DNA of 64,000 nt. Origin: Caballeronia turbans. Its GTDB lineage: Bacteria; Pseudomonadota; Gammaproteobacteria; Burkholderiales; Burkholderiaceae. The notes beneath the pieces are model-generated. The model was given only the letters and a program-made list of their open reading frames with translations, ran no database searches and had not been told where the DNA came from. Position 1 is the stretch's first letter. Each line of letters opens with the position of its first letter. The DNA lies in the NCBI GenBank assembly GCA_001544655.2, contig FCOD02000006.1:62001-126000 (forward strand), given 5' to 3'. A program made the translations under genes and the position numbers. Positions 36,914-47,030 of the stretch are shown in pieces.

Positions 36914-37834
36914 ATGTCAATGGCCGACCGCGACGGCAAGATCTGGATGGATGGCAAGCTGATCGACTGGCGTGATGCCAAGATCCACGTTCTGACCCAC
37001 ACGTTGCACTACGGCATGGGCGTTTTCGAAGGCGTGCGCGCGTACAAGACCGCGCAGGGCACGGCGATCTTCCGCCTGAAGGAACACACGAAGCGCCTGC
37101 TGAACTCCGCGAAGATTTTCCAGATGGAGGTCCCGTTCGACGCTGCCACGCTCGAAGCCGCGCAACTGGAAGTCGTCAAGGCGAACAATCTGGAAAGCTG
37201 CTACATCCGCCCGATCATCTGGGTCGGCTCGGAAAAGCTCGGCGTGTCGGCCAAGGGCAACACGATTCACGTGGCCATCGCCGCCTGGCCGTGGGGCGCG
37301 TATCTCGGTGAAGACGGACTCGCGAAGGGTATTCGCGTGAAGACGTCGTCGTTCACGCGCCATCACGTGAACGTGTCGATGGTCCGCGCGAAGGCATCCG
37401 GCTGGTACGTGAACTCGATTCTCGCGAATCAGGAAGCCGTCGCCGACGGCTACGACGAAGCCCTGCTGCTCGACGTGGACGGGTACGTGTCCGAGGGCTC
37501 CGGCGAGAACTTCTTCCTCGTGAACAACGGCAAGATCTACACGCCCGATCTCGCCTCGTGCCTCGACGGCATCACGCGCGATACCGTCATCACGCTCGCG
37601 CGCGATTTCGGCATCCCGGTGATCGAAAAGCGCATCACCCGCGACGAGGTGTACACCTGCGACGAAGCGTTCTTCACCGGCACCGCCGCCGAAGTCACGC
37701 CGATCCGCGAGCTCGACAACCGCACGATCGGCTCCGGCAAGCGCGGTCCGATCACGGAGAAGCTGCAAAGCGCGTTCTTCGACGTCGTCGGCGGCAAGAA
37801 CGAGAAATACGCGAGCTGGCTCGCGAAGGTTTAA
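36914..37834 (+). CDS. ilvE: Branched-chain amino-acid aminotransferase
   Basis: PLP enzyme for the last step of valine, leucine and isoleucine synthesis and the first of their breakdown, 306 residues. TAGGAG lies 9 bases before the ATG. Fold type IV features are seen: HTLHYGMGVFEGVRAY, the PLP Lys160 in VRAKASGWYVNSIL, YVSEGSGENFFLV and the phosphate-binding FFTGTAAEVTPI. It is followed by a small zinc-finger gene 65 bp downstream and faces the azlCD exporter genes. Confidence 0.96.
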   Translation: MSMADRDGKIWMDGKLIDWRDAKIHVLTHTLHYGMGVFEGVRAYKTAQGTAIFRLKEHTKRLLNSAKIFQMEVPFDAATLEAAQLEVVKANNLESCYIRPIIWVGSEKLGVSAKGNTIHVAIAAWPWGAYLGEDGLAKGIRVKTSSFTRHHVNVSMVRAKASGWYVNSILANQEAVADGYDEALLLDVDGYVSEGSGENFFLVNNGKIYTPDLASCLDGITRDTVITLARDFGIPVIEKRITRDEVYTCDEAFFTGTAAEVTPIRELDNRTIGSGKRGPITEKLQSAFFDVVGGKNEKYASWLAKV

Positions 37835-37899
37835 CCGACCTCATGCGACGCGGCGAGCCTGACACTCGCCGCTAGCAGGACATCTGACAAGAGATAGCA

Positions 37900-38097
37900 A
37901 TGAGCGACCTGAAGGAAATGCCGCTGGTGGAATTGTCGGCGAAAGATCTGCCCGCCTTCTGCCCGAACCCGAAGATGCAGCGCTGGAGCACGCATCCGCG
38001 CGTGTTCATCGACGTGACGCACGGCGAAGCGCGCTGCCCGTACTGCGGCACGCGCTACAAGCTGAAAGACGGCGAAGTGCTCAAGGGCGGTCACTGA
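37900..38097 (+). CDS. Zinc-finger CHCC-type protein (NDUFS6-like)
   Basis: Protein of 65 residues. A Cys (FCPNP, residue 21), His and the pair CPYCGTRYKL (46-49) form the CHCC zinc site also found in the mitochondrial complex I subunit NDUFS6. In beta-proteobacteria similar proteins are encoded next to ilvE and waaF, as here. The role is not known. AAGAG precedes the ATG. Confidence 0.9.
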   Translation: MSDLKEMPLVELSAKDLPAFCPNPKMQRWSTHPRVFIDVTHGEARCPYCGTRYKLKDGEVLKGGH

Positions 38098-38221
38098 AAA
38101 CGCGCCGGGCGCCGCCGCCCTGTTTCCGCGCCGTAGCAAAAGGCGCACATCAGACCCACGACAATCGACGGCTCGCCCCAAGGCGGCGGGCCGCGTTCAT
38201 TTTGAGATCGGATAACGACAG

Positions 38222-39295
38222 ATGCGCCGTGCGCTGGTTATAGCACCGAACTGGATCGGTGACGCATTGATGGCGCAGCCGCTCTTTACGCTCTTGCGCA
38301 AACTGCATCCGCGCATCGCGATCGATGCCGTCGCGCCGGGCTGGGTCGCGCCCGTGCTCGAGCGCATGCCCGAGATCCGCGACGTCTACGCGACGGATCT
38401 CGCCCACGGCAAGCTGCAACTGCTGCGCCGCTGGCAGCTCGCGAGCGATTTGCGCGATGTCGGCTACGACGCCGCCTACGTGCTGCCCAACTCCGTCAAA
38501 TCCGCGCTGATTCCGTGGATGGCTGGCATCAATTTGCGTATCGGCTACACGGGCGAGAGCCGCTACGGGCTCTTGAACGTGCGTCACGCGAATCCGCCGA
38601 AGACCGAGCGTCCGCCGATGACCGCGCATTACGCCGCGCTCGCCTACGCGCCGGGCGCGAAGCTGCCGTTCGTCGACAAATTCGCCCAGCCCGATGCCGC
38701 CGGAGAGCCCGAGGCGCAGACGCTTCCCGTGCCGCGTCTCGAATTCGATCCGAACGAAGCCGCGCGCGTCTCGACGCGCTTCAATCTCGACACGCGGGCG
38801 CCGCTCGTCGTGTTCTGCCCGGGCGCGGAGTACGGGCCCGCCAAGCGCTGGCCGCCGGAGCATTTCGCGTCGCTCGCGCAATTCATCGCGCAGTCGTTCC
38901 CGTATGCGCGCATCATCGCGCTCGGCTCGAAGAAGGATGCGCCGATCGCGCAGGCCATCGCGGAGCGTGCGCCGATGGTGCGCAACCTGTGCGGCCAGAC
39001 GTCGCTCGGCGAAGCGTGCGCGCTCATTTCACGGGCGAGCGCGGTCGTCACCAACGATTCCGGCCTCATGCACGTCGCGGCCGCGTCGCGCCGGCCGCTC
39101 GTCGCGGTCTACGGCTCGACCGATCCGCGCCACACGCCGCCCTTGTCCGATCTCGCAAAGGTACAATGGCTGCATCTTGAATGCAGTCCGTGCTTTGCCC
39201 GCGAGTGTCCGCTCGGCCATCTGAACTGCTTGCGCGAACTCTCGGCCGAACAGGTCTTCGGCGATTTGCGCGGGATGCTGCTCGCGCATCGTTGA
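38222..39295 (+). CDS. waaF: Lipopolysaccharide heptosyltransferase II
   Basis: Cytoplasmic-face glycosyltransferase adding the second heptose to the LPS inner core, 357 residues, GT-B fold, GT9 family. The N-terminal APNWIGDALMAQPLF and C-terminal donor-site motifs FCPGAEYGPAKRWP and TNDSGLMHVAAA are characteristic of WaaF. The C-terminal Cys-rich stretch (ECSPCFARECPLGHLNCL) is normal for this enzyme. It follows the zinc-finger gene by 124 bp. Confidence 0.95.
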   Translation: MRRALVIAPNWIGDALMAQPLFTLLRKLHPRIAIDAVAPGWVAPVLERMPEIRDVYATDLAHGKLQLLRRWQLASDLRDVGYDAAYVLPNSVKSALIPWMAGINLRIGYTGESRYGLLNVRHANPPKTERPPMTAHYAALAYAPGAKLPFVDKFAQPDAAGEPEAQTLPVPRLEFDPNEAARVSTRFNLDTRAPLVVFCPGAEYGPAKRWPPEHFASLAQFIAQSFPYARIIALGSKKDAPIAQAIAERAPMVRNLCGQTSLGEACALISRASAVVTNDSGLMHVAAASRRPLVAVYGSTDPRHTPPLSDLAKVQWLHLECSPCFARECPLGHLNCLRELSAEQVFGDLRGMLLAHR

Positions 39296-39487
39296 TGTTG
39301 CGCTCACGCGTCGAAAACGCGTGTCCAACTCGACGGTTTCCAGCCGTGTGTGCGGGTGCGGACACGCGAATGTCTCCGAACGGGGGCATGCTTTGACCAA
39401 TGACCGATGCAGCGCGCCGTTCCGTCGCCTGCCGCCATCAGCGGCTTCGCGCGGCGCCGAGCACCGAATGCCAGAGACCCACGAGCC

Positions 39488-39934
39488 ATGCCACGTTTCG
39501 CCCGCCTCTTCGAAGCCGCAGCCGATACTCTCAACGCTTACTATCAGGCGGTCGCGGACAACAGCATCGACAGTGTCATGTCGTTGTGGATCGACGAGGA
39601 GTTCGCCACCTGCGTCTGCGCGGACGGCACGCATCTGCACGGGCTGGAAAGCATCCGCGCCGGTCTCGGCAAGCAATTCGAAACGCAGGCGGTGACCATC
39701 GAGCCGCTCGATATCCGCGTGTACGACAGCTTAGGCACGGTGGTCTATGCGATCGCCGAGGCGCACCAGCAGGCCGCGCCCGCGAGCGTACCGCGCATGA
39801 TCTACACGACCTACGTGATGGTTCACGAGCGCGGCGAGTGGCGCATCGCGCACATTCACGCGAGCGAGATGCCGCCGGATACGGCGGGCCAGTTCGCGGC
39901 CAGGCTGCGTCACGGCCAGGGGCCGCTGCACTGA
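39488..39934 (+). CDS. SnoaL/DUF4440-like nuclear-transport-factor-2 fold protein
   Basis: Protein of 148 residues with the NTF2-like arrangement: N-terminal helices (FEAAADTLNAYYQAVADNSID), then MSLWIDEEFATCV, GLESIRAGL and a C-terminal sheet VMVHERGEWRIAHIHASEMP. Related proteins are found in this position in Burkholderia as I recall. No catalytic role can be claimed. It lies between waaF and the YheT-type hydrolase on the same strand. Confidence 0.8.
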   Translation: MPRFARLFEAAADTLNAYYQAVADNSIDSVMSLWIDEEFATCVCADGTHLHGLESIRAGLGKQFETQAVTIEPLDIRVYDSLGTVVYAIAEAHQQAAPASVPRMIYTTYVMVHERGEWRIAHIHASEMPPDTAGQFAARLRHGQGPLH

Positions 39935-39979
39935 AGGTAGATTTGAAGCGCTGAAGAAGACGTCTGTCGGGGAGGGGCC

Positions 39980-41053
39980 ATGAAGCGCGATCCGTTGATG
40001 AAACACGATTCGTCATTCGTGGACAAAGCGCCTGCCGTCGCGCTGAAGGCAACCGCGCGCGTTCCGGGGCTGCCGGGCTCGGAATGGCTGTACAACGCGC
40101 CGCGCTGGCTGCCGACGAGCCACGCACAGACCATCGTCCCTGCCCTGTTCGGTCGAAAACCCGATGTGGGCTATCGGCGCGAGCGCTGGAACACGCCCGA
40201 TGGCGATTTCATCGATCTCGACTTCCTCGCGCACGAAACCGGCGACGAACCCGCCGCGAATGCCCCGCTCTTCGTGCTCTTTCACGGCCTCGAAGGCAAT
40301 TCAGATTCGCACTACGCGCGCACGATGATGGCCGCCGCCCGCGCGCGCGGCTGGCGTGGTGTCGTGCCGCATTTTCGCAGTTGCAGCGGCCCGCTCAACC
40401 TGCTGCCGCGCTTCTACCATCTCGCGGATAGCGCAGAAGTCGACTGGATCCTGCGTCGGCTCGCGCAGACGCATCCCGGGCCGGTCGTCGCGGCGGGCGT
40501 CTCGCTCGGCGGCAATGTGCTTTTGCACTGGCTATGCCAAAGCGGCAAGGATGCGTCGATCGTCAGCGCGGCCGCGGCCATCTCCGCGCCGCTCGACGTC
40601 CACGCCGGCGGCCTCGCGATCTCGCAGGGCTTCGGCATGGTCTATACGCGCAGCTTCCTGAAATCGCTCAAGAAGAAGGCGCTCGCGAAGCTCGGCCAGT
40701 ATCCTGGTCTTTACGATCGCAACGCCGTGCTCGCGGCGCGCACGCTGTACGAGTTCGACAACGTCGTCACGGCGCCGCTGCACGGCTTTCGCGACACCGA
40801 TCACTATTGGTCGACGGCGACCACCCGCGCGCATCTGAAGCACATCGAAGTGCCCGCGCTGCTGCTGAACGCGCGCAACGATCCGTTCCTGCCCGAGTTC
40901 GCGCTGCCCTCGCTTGCTGAAGTGTCCGAGCGAGTCACGCTCGACCAGCCGAACCACGGCGGGCACGTCGGCTTCATGACGGGGCCGTTTCCCGGCCGGA
41001 TCGACTGGCTGTCGCTGCGTGTGTTCGGCTATCTGGAGAACTTCGTTTCGTGA
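39980..41053 (+). CDS. YheT-family alpha/beta hydrolase
   Basis: Hydrolase of 357 residues of the YheT/UPF0017 (ABHD1/3-like) family. Family features are LPTSHAQTIVPALF near the N-terminus and VLFHGLEGNSDSHYAR, with the nucleophile Ser in AAGVSLGGN, the Asp in LNARNDPFLP and the His in NHGGHVGFM. GGGGAGGGG precedes the ATG. The substrate is unknown; family members act on esters or acylated lipids. It is followed six bases later by a conserved hypothetical gene. Confidence 0.9.
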   Translation: MKRDPLMKHDSSFVDKAPAVALKATARVPGLPGSEWLYNAPRWLPTSHAQTIVPALFGRKPDVGYRRERWNTPDGDFIDLDFLAHETGDEPAANAPLFVLFHGLEGNSDSHYARTMMAAARARGWRGVVPHFRSCSGPLNLLPRFYHLADSAEVDWILRRLAQTHPGPVVAAGVSLGGNVLLHWLCQSGKDASIVSAAAAISAPLDVHAGGLAISQGFGMVYTRSFLKSLKKKALAKLGQYPGLYDRNAVLAARTLYEFDNVVTAPLHGFRDTDHYWSTATTRAHLKHIEVPALLLNARNDPFLPEFALPSLAEVSERVTLDQPNHGGHVGFMTGPFPGRIDWLSLRVFGYLENFVS

Positions 41054-41059
41054 ACGATC

Positions 41060-41644
41060 ATGGATGAAATCGTCAAACAGGCGCTCGCCAAATGGCCCAA
41101 CGTTCCGCACTGCACGGGCTGGCTGCTGCTCGACCGACGCGGCCAGTGGCGCATGCGCGACGACGCCGCCCAGGCTGCCGGCGAACTCGGGACGCCGATC
41201 CGGCATGAAGCGCTGCTGGGCTTCATCAACCGCAACTACGAAAGCGATGCAGACGGCCAGTGGTTCTTCCAGAACGGTCCGCAGCGCGTCTATGTGGAAC
41301 TGGCCTACACGCCGTGGATCGTGCGCCTGCACGCGGCGGACGGCGTATTACGCCTGACGGATCAGGCCGGCGCGGCATTCGAGCCGGCGCAGGCGTACAT
41401 CGACGACGAAGGCGGCATCCTCTTTTCCGACGACGCATCGCCGGCGCGCGTGGCCGCCATGCACGACCACGATCTCGAACTGTTCGCGAATCACGCGTCG
41501 CTCGACGATGCGGGCAAGGGCGGCATTTTCCATTGGCGCGATGGCGTCGATCTGCCCGTGCAGCCGATCGCACGCGCCGACGTCGCGACGCGTTTCGGCT
41601 TCGTCGCGAGTCCGGCAAACCGCGCCGCCGCGAAGAAAGACTGA
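41060..41644 (+). CDS. Conserved hypothetical protein
   Basis: Soluble protein of 194 residues, rich in Asp and Ala, with no signal peptide or membrane segment. It starts MDEIVKQALAKWPNVPHCTGW. I recall similar beta-proteobacterial proteins carrying a DUF2946 label, but this is unverified. It begins six bases after the YheT-type gene and is probably co-transcribed with it. It ends one base from the convergent metalloprotease gene. Confidence 0.75.
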   Translation: MDEIVKQALAKWPNVPHCTGWLLLDRRGQWRMRDDAAQAAGELGTPIRHEALLGFINRNYESDADGQWFFQNGPQRVYVELAYTPWIVRLHAADGVLRLTDQAGAAFEPAQAYIDDEGGILFSDDASPARVAAMHDHDLELFANHASLDDAGKGGIFHWRDGVDLPVQPIARADVATRFGFVASPANRAAAKKD

Positions 41645-41645
41645 C

Positions 41646-43649
41646 CTAGCCGTTCTTCTCCAGCTCGCGCTCTTCCCTGTAGCGCATTTCAAAATCGCGC
41701 AGGCGCGCGGAAATCGTTGAAAGATCGTAGAAGCTCGCGGTCTTCACATCGCGCGCTTCCTTCAGTTGCCGGATCGCGGATAGCCACGCGCCGTCCAGCG
41801 CGAACTTCTCCGCCATCGCCTGATGTTGTTGCAGCGGATCGTTCAGACCCGCGCTCGCCTGCGCGAGATAGAACCACCAGTCGGGCCGCGTCGGCTCGGC
41901 GCGCGTTTCGCGGCGTGCGAGCGTCTGCGCTTCGGCGAAGCGGCGTGCGGAAAGCAGCGTCTGCAGATGCACGTCGATGGCCGCGTGGGACGCCGGCCAG
42001 CGTTTCTGCGCGATGTCCGCGAGGCGGATCGCGTCGTCGTTGCGGCCCGCGCGGCGGGCGATGTCAGCGGCGAGCACGTCGAGGCTCGGCGTGCTGCGTA
42101 ATGCTTGCGGCGCGGGCTGCGGTTTTGGCGCCGGTGCCGTTCGGCCTTCGACGTGAACCGGCGCCAGCGCAATGTCGCTGCTCGCGCGAGGCGCCGTCGC
42201 CGGCGTCGAATCGGGCTGCGGTGCGTGGCCGAGATTCAGCGCCGCGCGTGCGTGATCGAGCGGCGTTGCGGTCATCGAAGGATCGGCGTTGCGCAGCGAC
42301 TGCGCGCCGCCCTTTCGCGAAGGCACGGGCGGCGCGGTCGCGGCCACGTCCTGCGGCGCATGCGCGCGATCCTCCTGCTGAACCTGCGCCGATGCCGCCG
42401 CCGCGCTCGCCTCCTCGCCCTCGAACAGCTGGCGTGCTTTGGCGAGTGCGTCGTTGGCCGCATCGAAATTGCCCATCAACGATTGCGCGAGTGCAATTCC
42501 ATACCAGTTCGATGCCGGATTGAGCGCCGTCTGATCCTCGATTTCCGATTTGAGCCGGCTCGCGACCTCGCGATAATCGCTCGCGTAATTCACCTGCAGC
42601 GCGCGCGCGCGGGCACGCACGAACGCATATTCCGCCGATTGGCGTGGCTGCCGGTACGGCACGCGCCGCGCGCGGCCTTCCATGTCGGCGATGCGATCGG
42701 TCGTGAGCGGATGCGTGCGCACGTAGGGCGGCACGCCGTTATCGGCCATCGACGCGCGGTCGAGGCGCTCGAAGAACGCCACCATCGCGTATGGATCGTA
42801 TCCGGCGGCGGCGAGCATCTGGAACCCGACGCGATCGGCCTCGTGCTCGGCCGCGCGCGAGAAGCGCAGTTGATTGTCGACGGCGAACGCCTGTCCGCCC
42901 ATCGCGATGCCCATGCCCAGATCTCCGCTGTGCGCGAGCAGCCCCGCGAGCATGCCGGCGACCATCGCCGCGAGCGCCGCGTAGGTGCTCTTTTCCTGCG
43001 TGCCGAGCATGCGCGCGATGTGGCGCTGAAGCACATGCCCCATTTCGTGGCCGATCACCGACGCCAGTTCCGACTCGGTCTGCGTCGCGGCGACCAAGCC
43101 CGTATTCACGCCGATGAAGCCGCCCGGCATCGAGAATGCGTTGATCTGCGGATCGCGCACGGCAAAAAGATCGAAATCCGGCCGATAGCCGCCGAGATAC
43201 TGTGTCGCTGCGGCCGCGGAGAGCTTCGAGGAGATCGAATCGAGGTAATCCCGCAGCAGCCAGTCGTCGAGATAGTCGGGATCGGCGCGCACTTCACGCA
43301 TCATCCGCTCGCCGACCTTGCGCTCGGCCTGTGGGGTGAGCGAGCCGCCAGAGCCATCGCCGAGATCCGGAAGCTGCACCGACGAGAGCGGTGCGCGCAG
43401 GCCCGACATCGTGCCCGGACGATTCGCGAAACGGCTTTCCGCGCCGCCGTATACGCCGAACACGCCATCCGCGACATTGGCTGGCACGTCGCTGACAGTG
43501 CTTTCCTGCGATGAACGCAGTTGCGAGGCCGCGAGCGTGCCGGTCGAACTCGCGGAAGGCGCACTCGATTGCGCCAGCGCCGCGGGCGGCATGGCGAGGG
43601 CAACACACAGCAGGGAGATGAGCACGCGGCTCGGACGTGTCGGATGCAT
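41646..43649 (-). CDS. M48-family periplasmic metalloprotease with TPR-like C-terminus (BepA type)
   Basis: Secreted zinc protease of 667 residues. The start [20 protein letters not shown] gives a signal peptide cleaved near ALAQS. The HExxH site is His201-Glu202-His205 ([12 protein letters not shown]) and the third ligand Glu lies in [12 protein letters not shown] Pro/Ala-rich linker separates this from C-terminal tetratricopeptide-like helices ([20 protein letters not shown] onward). BepA homologues degrade or help assemble outer-membrane proteins. This protein is longer than E. coli BepA (about 490), mainly in the linker. Confidence 0.92.
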   Translation of the reverse strand: MHPTRPSRVLISLLCVALAMPPAALAQSSAPSASSTGTLAASQLRSSQESTVSDVPANVADGVFGVYGGAESRFANRPGTMSGLRAPLSSVQLPDLGDGSGGSLTPQAERKVGERMMREVRADPDYLDDWLLRDYLDSISSKLSAAAATQYLGGYRPDFDLFAVRDPQINAFSMPGGFIGVNTGLVAATQTESELASVIGHEMGHVLQRHIARMLGTQEKSTYAALAAMVAGMLAGLLAHSGDLGMGIAMGGQAFAVDNQLRFSRAAEHEADRVGFQMLAAAGYDPYAMVAFFERLDRASMADNGVPPYVRTHPLTTDRIADMEGRARRVPYRQPRQSAEYAFVRARARALQVNYASDYREVASRLKSEIEDQTALNPASNWYGIALAQSLMGNFDAANDALAKARQLFEGEEASAAAASAQVQQEDRAHAPQDVAATAPPVPSRKGGAQSLRNADPSMTATPLDHARAALNLGHAPQPDSTPATAPRASSDIALAPVHVEGRTAPAPKPQPAPQALRSTPSLDVLAADIARRAGRNDDAIRLADIAQKRWPASHAAIDVHLQTLLSARRFAEAQTLARRETRAEPTRPDWWFYLAQASAGLNDPLQQHQAMAEKFALDGAWLSAIRQLKEARDVKTASFYDLSTISARLRDFEMRYREERELEKNG

Positions 43650-43825
43650 GGCGCGAAACGGTCGAAGCGCCGATGGTCGGCTCGAAAACTGAAACGAGCT
43701 TATCGTATCAAGTGTTGCGCGGGGGGCGTCCCGCGTCGGCCCTGCGTCGCGCCGGAGCGCGACCTTTCGCGAAAAACCGCGCGAAATCACGCTGGTATGA
43801 TAGGCGCCCATTCGAAGGAGACGCT

Positions 43826-44323
43826 ATGTCCGGACTCACCCATTTCGATGCCGCCGGCGAGGCGCACATGGTCGATGTCGGCGCAAAGAACGAAACGCGG
43901 CGGGTCGCCGTGGCGCGCGGCTCGATCGCGATGCTCGACGGCACGCTCGCGCTGATCCGCGAAGGCCGCGCGAAAAAAGGCGACGTGCTCGGCGTCGCGC
44001 GCATCGCCGCGATTCAGGGGGCGAAGCGCACGGCCGATCTGATCCCGCTGTGTCATCCGTTGGCGCTGACGCGCGTCGCGGTGGATTTCACGATCGACGA
44101 GGCGCTGCCCGGCGTGCATTGCGAAGTGCGTGTGGAGACGGTCGGACGCACGGGTGTGGAGATGGAAGCGCTGACCGCCGTGCAGGTCGGGCTCCTGACC
44201 ATTTACGACATGTGCAAGGCGGTGGATCGGGGGATGACCATCACGAACGTGCGCGTGATGGAGAAGCACGGAGGAAAATCCGGCGATTGGGTGGCGGACG
44301 ATCACACATCGCCGACACCCTGA
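43826..44323 (+). CDS. moaC: Cyclic pyranopterin monophosphate synthase
   Basis: Second enzyme of molybdenum-cofactor synthesis (with MoaA, makes cPMP), 165 residues. GAAGGAG lies 6 bases before the ATG. Family motifs are [18 protein letters not shown] and the active-site [14 protein letters not shown], in which Asp and Lys are catalytic. It is divergent from the metalloprotease and ends six bases from the convergent PglL-type gene. No other moa genes are nearby. Confidence 0.95.
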   Translation: MSGLTHFDAAGEAHMVDVGAKNETRRVAVARGSIAMLDGTLALIREGRAKKGDVLGVARIAAIQGAKRTADLIPLCHPLALTRVAVDFTIDEALPGVHCEVRVETVGRTGVEMEALTAVQVGLLTIYDMCKAVDRGMTITNVRVMEKHGGKSGDWVADDHTSPTP

Positions 44324-44329
44324 TCCGCC

Positions 44330-46135
44330 TCACTCCTCGTCGTCGTCCGCCGAAGACTCCTGACTCTGCGCCGGCACCCCATACAGCTTCACCAGATCCG
44401 CCCTGAAGGAAGCGAGCGGCTTGCCCGCCTCGTCGACCAGATCGTAGACGGCGGCAAGTTGCTTCGGCCAGTCGTGTAACTGAGTGGCGAAGATCTTCAG
44501 GCGCGCCATCGTGTCGAGCGCTTCGGCGCGCTGTCCGGCAAGCGCCTGCAGCACCGCGTATCGGCGCAACACCGTCTCGCCCGGCAGCAGCGCGATTGCC
44601 TTCCGATGCGCGGCGAGCTTCTCCTCGACGTTCTGCGCGTTGATCGGCAACAGCGTCGCCGCACCGTATTCGCCCCACGCCGTGAACAGGAACGACGGAT
44701 TGTCCCGATATTGCTCCGCCGGCCGCGATCCGTAATAGAGCACTTCGGCGCGGTTGTAGTCACGCATCGTCGGATAGAGCGCTGCGAGCCCGCCGAGCAC
44801 GAGCACGACGTACACGCCATACGACAGCGGACGCGCGACGAGGCGCAGCGGCCGCGTCTCCAGCAGCCCGATGACGAGCATCGCCGGCATGAGAAAGAAC
44901 ATGTACTGCTGCGGATACTCGACGAGCGCGTGCATCATCAGCACGCCGAGCAGCGACAGGGCGAAAATGCGCGCCGGCGTCTGCGGCGCGCGCAGCACGC
45001 GAATCAGCCAGAACACGATGCCCGCGACGAGAATCGCCATCCCGAGCGCGCCCGTTTTTGCGAGCAGGTCGATGAAGATGTCGTGCGCATTATTCGCAAC
45101 CTCGACACCGCCGAGATCGCGGACGAGATCGAACTGATAGCGCGGAAACTCGCCCCAGCCGACGCCCAGCAACGGATGCGTCTTGAACATCGTCCAGCCG
45201 TATTTCCAGAGCGCGAGGCGCGGCGCGATCTGACTGGCTTCCTGCATGCGCTCCGCCGCCGATTGCGCAAGACCGAAGTCGTAGCGCACGTTCGCCCAGC
45301 GCACCGCCGCGTTCACGGCGAAGAAGACGATTGCAAGCAGAATCGGGACGATCCACGCACGCACATCACGCCGGCCCGGGCCGTCGAAACCCTCCGACGC
45401 AACCGGACGCCCGATAACGAACGCCATCCAGAATCCGGCGACGACGATCACCGCCGTTTGCAGCCACGGACCGCGCGACACCGTGAGCGCGAGCCCGAGT
45501 GAGTAAGCCGCCGACAGAATCAGCCACAACACGATCGGCAGCCGCCGCGCCTGCACGAAATACAACGCCGCCGCCAGCGCGAACGCGATCACGGTCGCGA
45601 GGTGATTCGCCTGCGCCATATTGCCGAAGGGGCGCCTTTCGACCATCACGTTGTACGCGACCACGAATGGCGTGAACTTCACTTCGAGATGCAGCAACTG
45701 CACGATCTGGCAGAAGACTGCGAACAGTCCGCCGACCATCAGCGCCGCCGCGCCGATTCTCAGCGTCTTCTCGGCAAGCCCTGCCCGCACGAGTCCGAAG
45801 CCCGTATGCACCGCGACGAACGATGCAAGCAGATACGCGCCGCCGAGCCAGTTCATCGATGGCTGAGCGACCGGCAACAACAGCGTCTGCGCGACGAGCA
45901 GCACGCCGAACGCGAGCGGCATCAGCGCGACGACCGGCGACGCGAACGGCACCTTTGGCTCCGATACGCGCACGAGCAGCGCAACCGTCGCGCCGAGCGC
46001 CAGATAGAGCGCGAGCGCGCTGTATTCAGCGTAGAAAGTCGGAATCGGATACGTATGGTTGACGACCGCGAAAGGAATCGTCAACGCAAGACACAGGACA
46101 GCAAAACAAAGAAAGCGTGCGTAGTGGGAAGGCAT
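44330..46135 (-). CDS. pglL: PglL-type O-oligosaccharyltransferase / O-antigen ligase-like protein
   Basis: Inner-membrane glycan transferase of 601 residues with about twelve helices (first at MPSHYARFLCFAVLCLALTI). It has a Wzy_C-type periplasmic segment (VSRGPWLQTA and KYGWTMFKTHPLLGVGWGEF) with the conserved His in NNAHDIFIDLL. A soluble C-terminal region of about 170 residues ends in an acidic DDDEE tail. The length and this C-domain fit PglL/TfpO protein glycosylation ligases better than WaaL. The neighbouring type IV pilin, 177 bp upstream, is a likely substrate. A WaaL-like role cannot be excluded. Confidence 0.8.
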   Translation of the reverse strand: MPSHYARFLCFAVLCLALTIPFAVVNHTYPIPTFYAEYSALALYLALGATVALLVRVSEPKVPFASPVVALMPLAFGVLLVAQTLLLPVAQPSMNWLGGAYLLASFVAVHTGFGLVRAGLAEKTLRIGAAALMVGGLFAVFCQIVQLLHLEVKFTPFVVAYNVMVERRPFGNMAQANHLATVIAFALAAALYFVQARRLPIVLWLILSAAYSLGLALTVSRGPWLQTAVIVVAGFWMAFVIGRPVASEGFDGPGRRDVRAWIVPILLAIVFFAVNAAVRWANVRYDFGLAQSAAERMQEASQIAPRLALWKYGWTMFKTHPLLGVGWGEFPRYQFDLVRDLGGVEVANNAHDIFIDLLAKTGALGMAILVAGIVFWLIRVLRAPQTPARIFALSLLGVLMMHALVEYPQQYMFFLMPAMLVIGLLETRPLRLVARPLSYGVYVVLVLGGLAALYPTMRDYNRAEVLYYGSRPAEQYRDNPSFLFTAWGEYGAATLLPINAQNVEEKLAAHRKAIALLPGETVLRRYAVLQALAGQRAEALDTMARLKIFATQLHDWPKQLAAVYDLVDEAGKPLASFRADLVKLYGVPAQSQESSADDDEE

Positions 46136-46253
46136 GAGGGCAAGGAACGTCGGCAACCGGCGCACTATACAAAACTTTGCCCCCGCTGTCCGTCGAACGG
46201 CCGGAATTGCAACGAAATCGCTGCTTATCGTGCAAAAACGACGTCGCAAAGAC

Positions 46254-46281
46254 GCGGCGGCGCCGTAAATCCTGCCGCCGC
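46254..46281 (-). other. GC-rich hairpin between the pilin and pglL genes
   Basis: The perfect 8-bp stem GCGGCGGC / GCCGCCGC has a 12-base loop and no T-run. It lies between the pilin stop codon and the pglL start. It may attenuate read-through from the abundant pilin message into pglL. Confidence 0.35.
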
Positions 46282-46312
46282 GCTTACCTCTCGTGCCGAA
46301 CTTTCGCACCGC

Positions 46313-46906
46313 TTACGCGCGGCACTCCGGCGGTGCGAGGTTCGCCCGGAGCGTCGGCGCCTGCGCCGGCAACGGACCGGCGCCCGGCGCGGGCAGCGAC
46401 GAGTCCGTCTTTGCGGCCGCGAAGCATTCCCATGTCACCGAGCCTGCCTGCACGACGCCGCGGCTCAACGCGACGCGCGCGGTCGGGGTATCGGCGTTAT
46501 CGGGCGTCGAGGGTACGAGCACGAGCGTGTTCGAACCCGCGGGCGCGACGCGCGTCGTGTAGGCGATCGTAATCTGCCCGGTGTCGCTGTCGACGTGAAT
46601 GGACTCGACGTTGCGCGTGCCCGGCGGCGACGAAAACCCGCCCGCGAGATCCGCGCCGCTCGCCGCGTTCTCAGCGACCGCGAGCCGCGCGGCCGCCGCG
46701 AGCGTGATGCCCTCGCCCACGCGGCTTCGCGCCAGATAATCCTGGTAAGCGGGTATCGCATACGCCGCGACCACGCCGACGATCGCGAGCACGATCATCA
46801 GTTCGATCAACGTGAAGCCGCGCGTCAGCACTTCTTGCGCGCGCCTCCCGAAACACCCTGCGCGCCGTTCGCACGGCGCGCCCAAACTACAAGCCATCGT
46901 CGTCAT
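46313..46906 (-). CDS. Type IV pilin (PilA-like)
   Basis: Pilin subunit of 197 residues. The prepilin peptidase site is ...[13 protein letters not shown] with Glu at +5 and the long hydrophobic helix to [16 protein letters not shown] Cys pair near the C-terminus (TWECFAA and PPECRA) would close the D-region loop. The chosen ATG has GGAG 6 bases upstream but implies a leader of about 30 residues, long for a type IVa pilin. A GTG five codons before the processed Phe would give a normal leader but has a poor ribosome site. Its neighbour is a PglL-type ligase. Confidence 0.9.
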   Translation of the reverse strand: MTTMACSLGAPCERRAGCFGRRAQEVLTRGFTLIELMIVLAIVGVVAAYAIPAYQDYLARSRVGEGITLAAAARLAVAENAASGADLAGGFSSPPGTRNVESIHVDSDTGQITIAYTTRVAPAGSNTLVLVPSTPDNADTPTARVALSRGVVQAGSVTWECFAAAKTDSSLPAPGAGPLPAQAPTLRANLAPPECRA

Positions 46907-47030
46907 TGCTGCTCCAAGAAAACAAGAAAGCGCCCTGCCGCGCGATGCGGTCAGGACGCTTCGATCGTATTGAGGGAGCGCAACGGGCGACAGTCGGCCG
47001 AACGGCCTAGGCAATTTCGCGGACGTGTGC

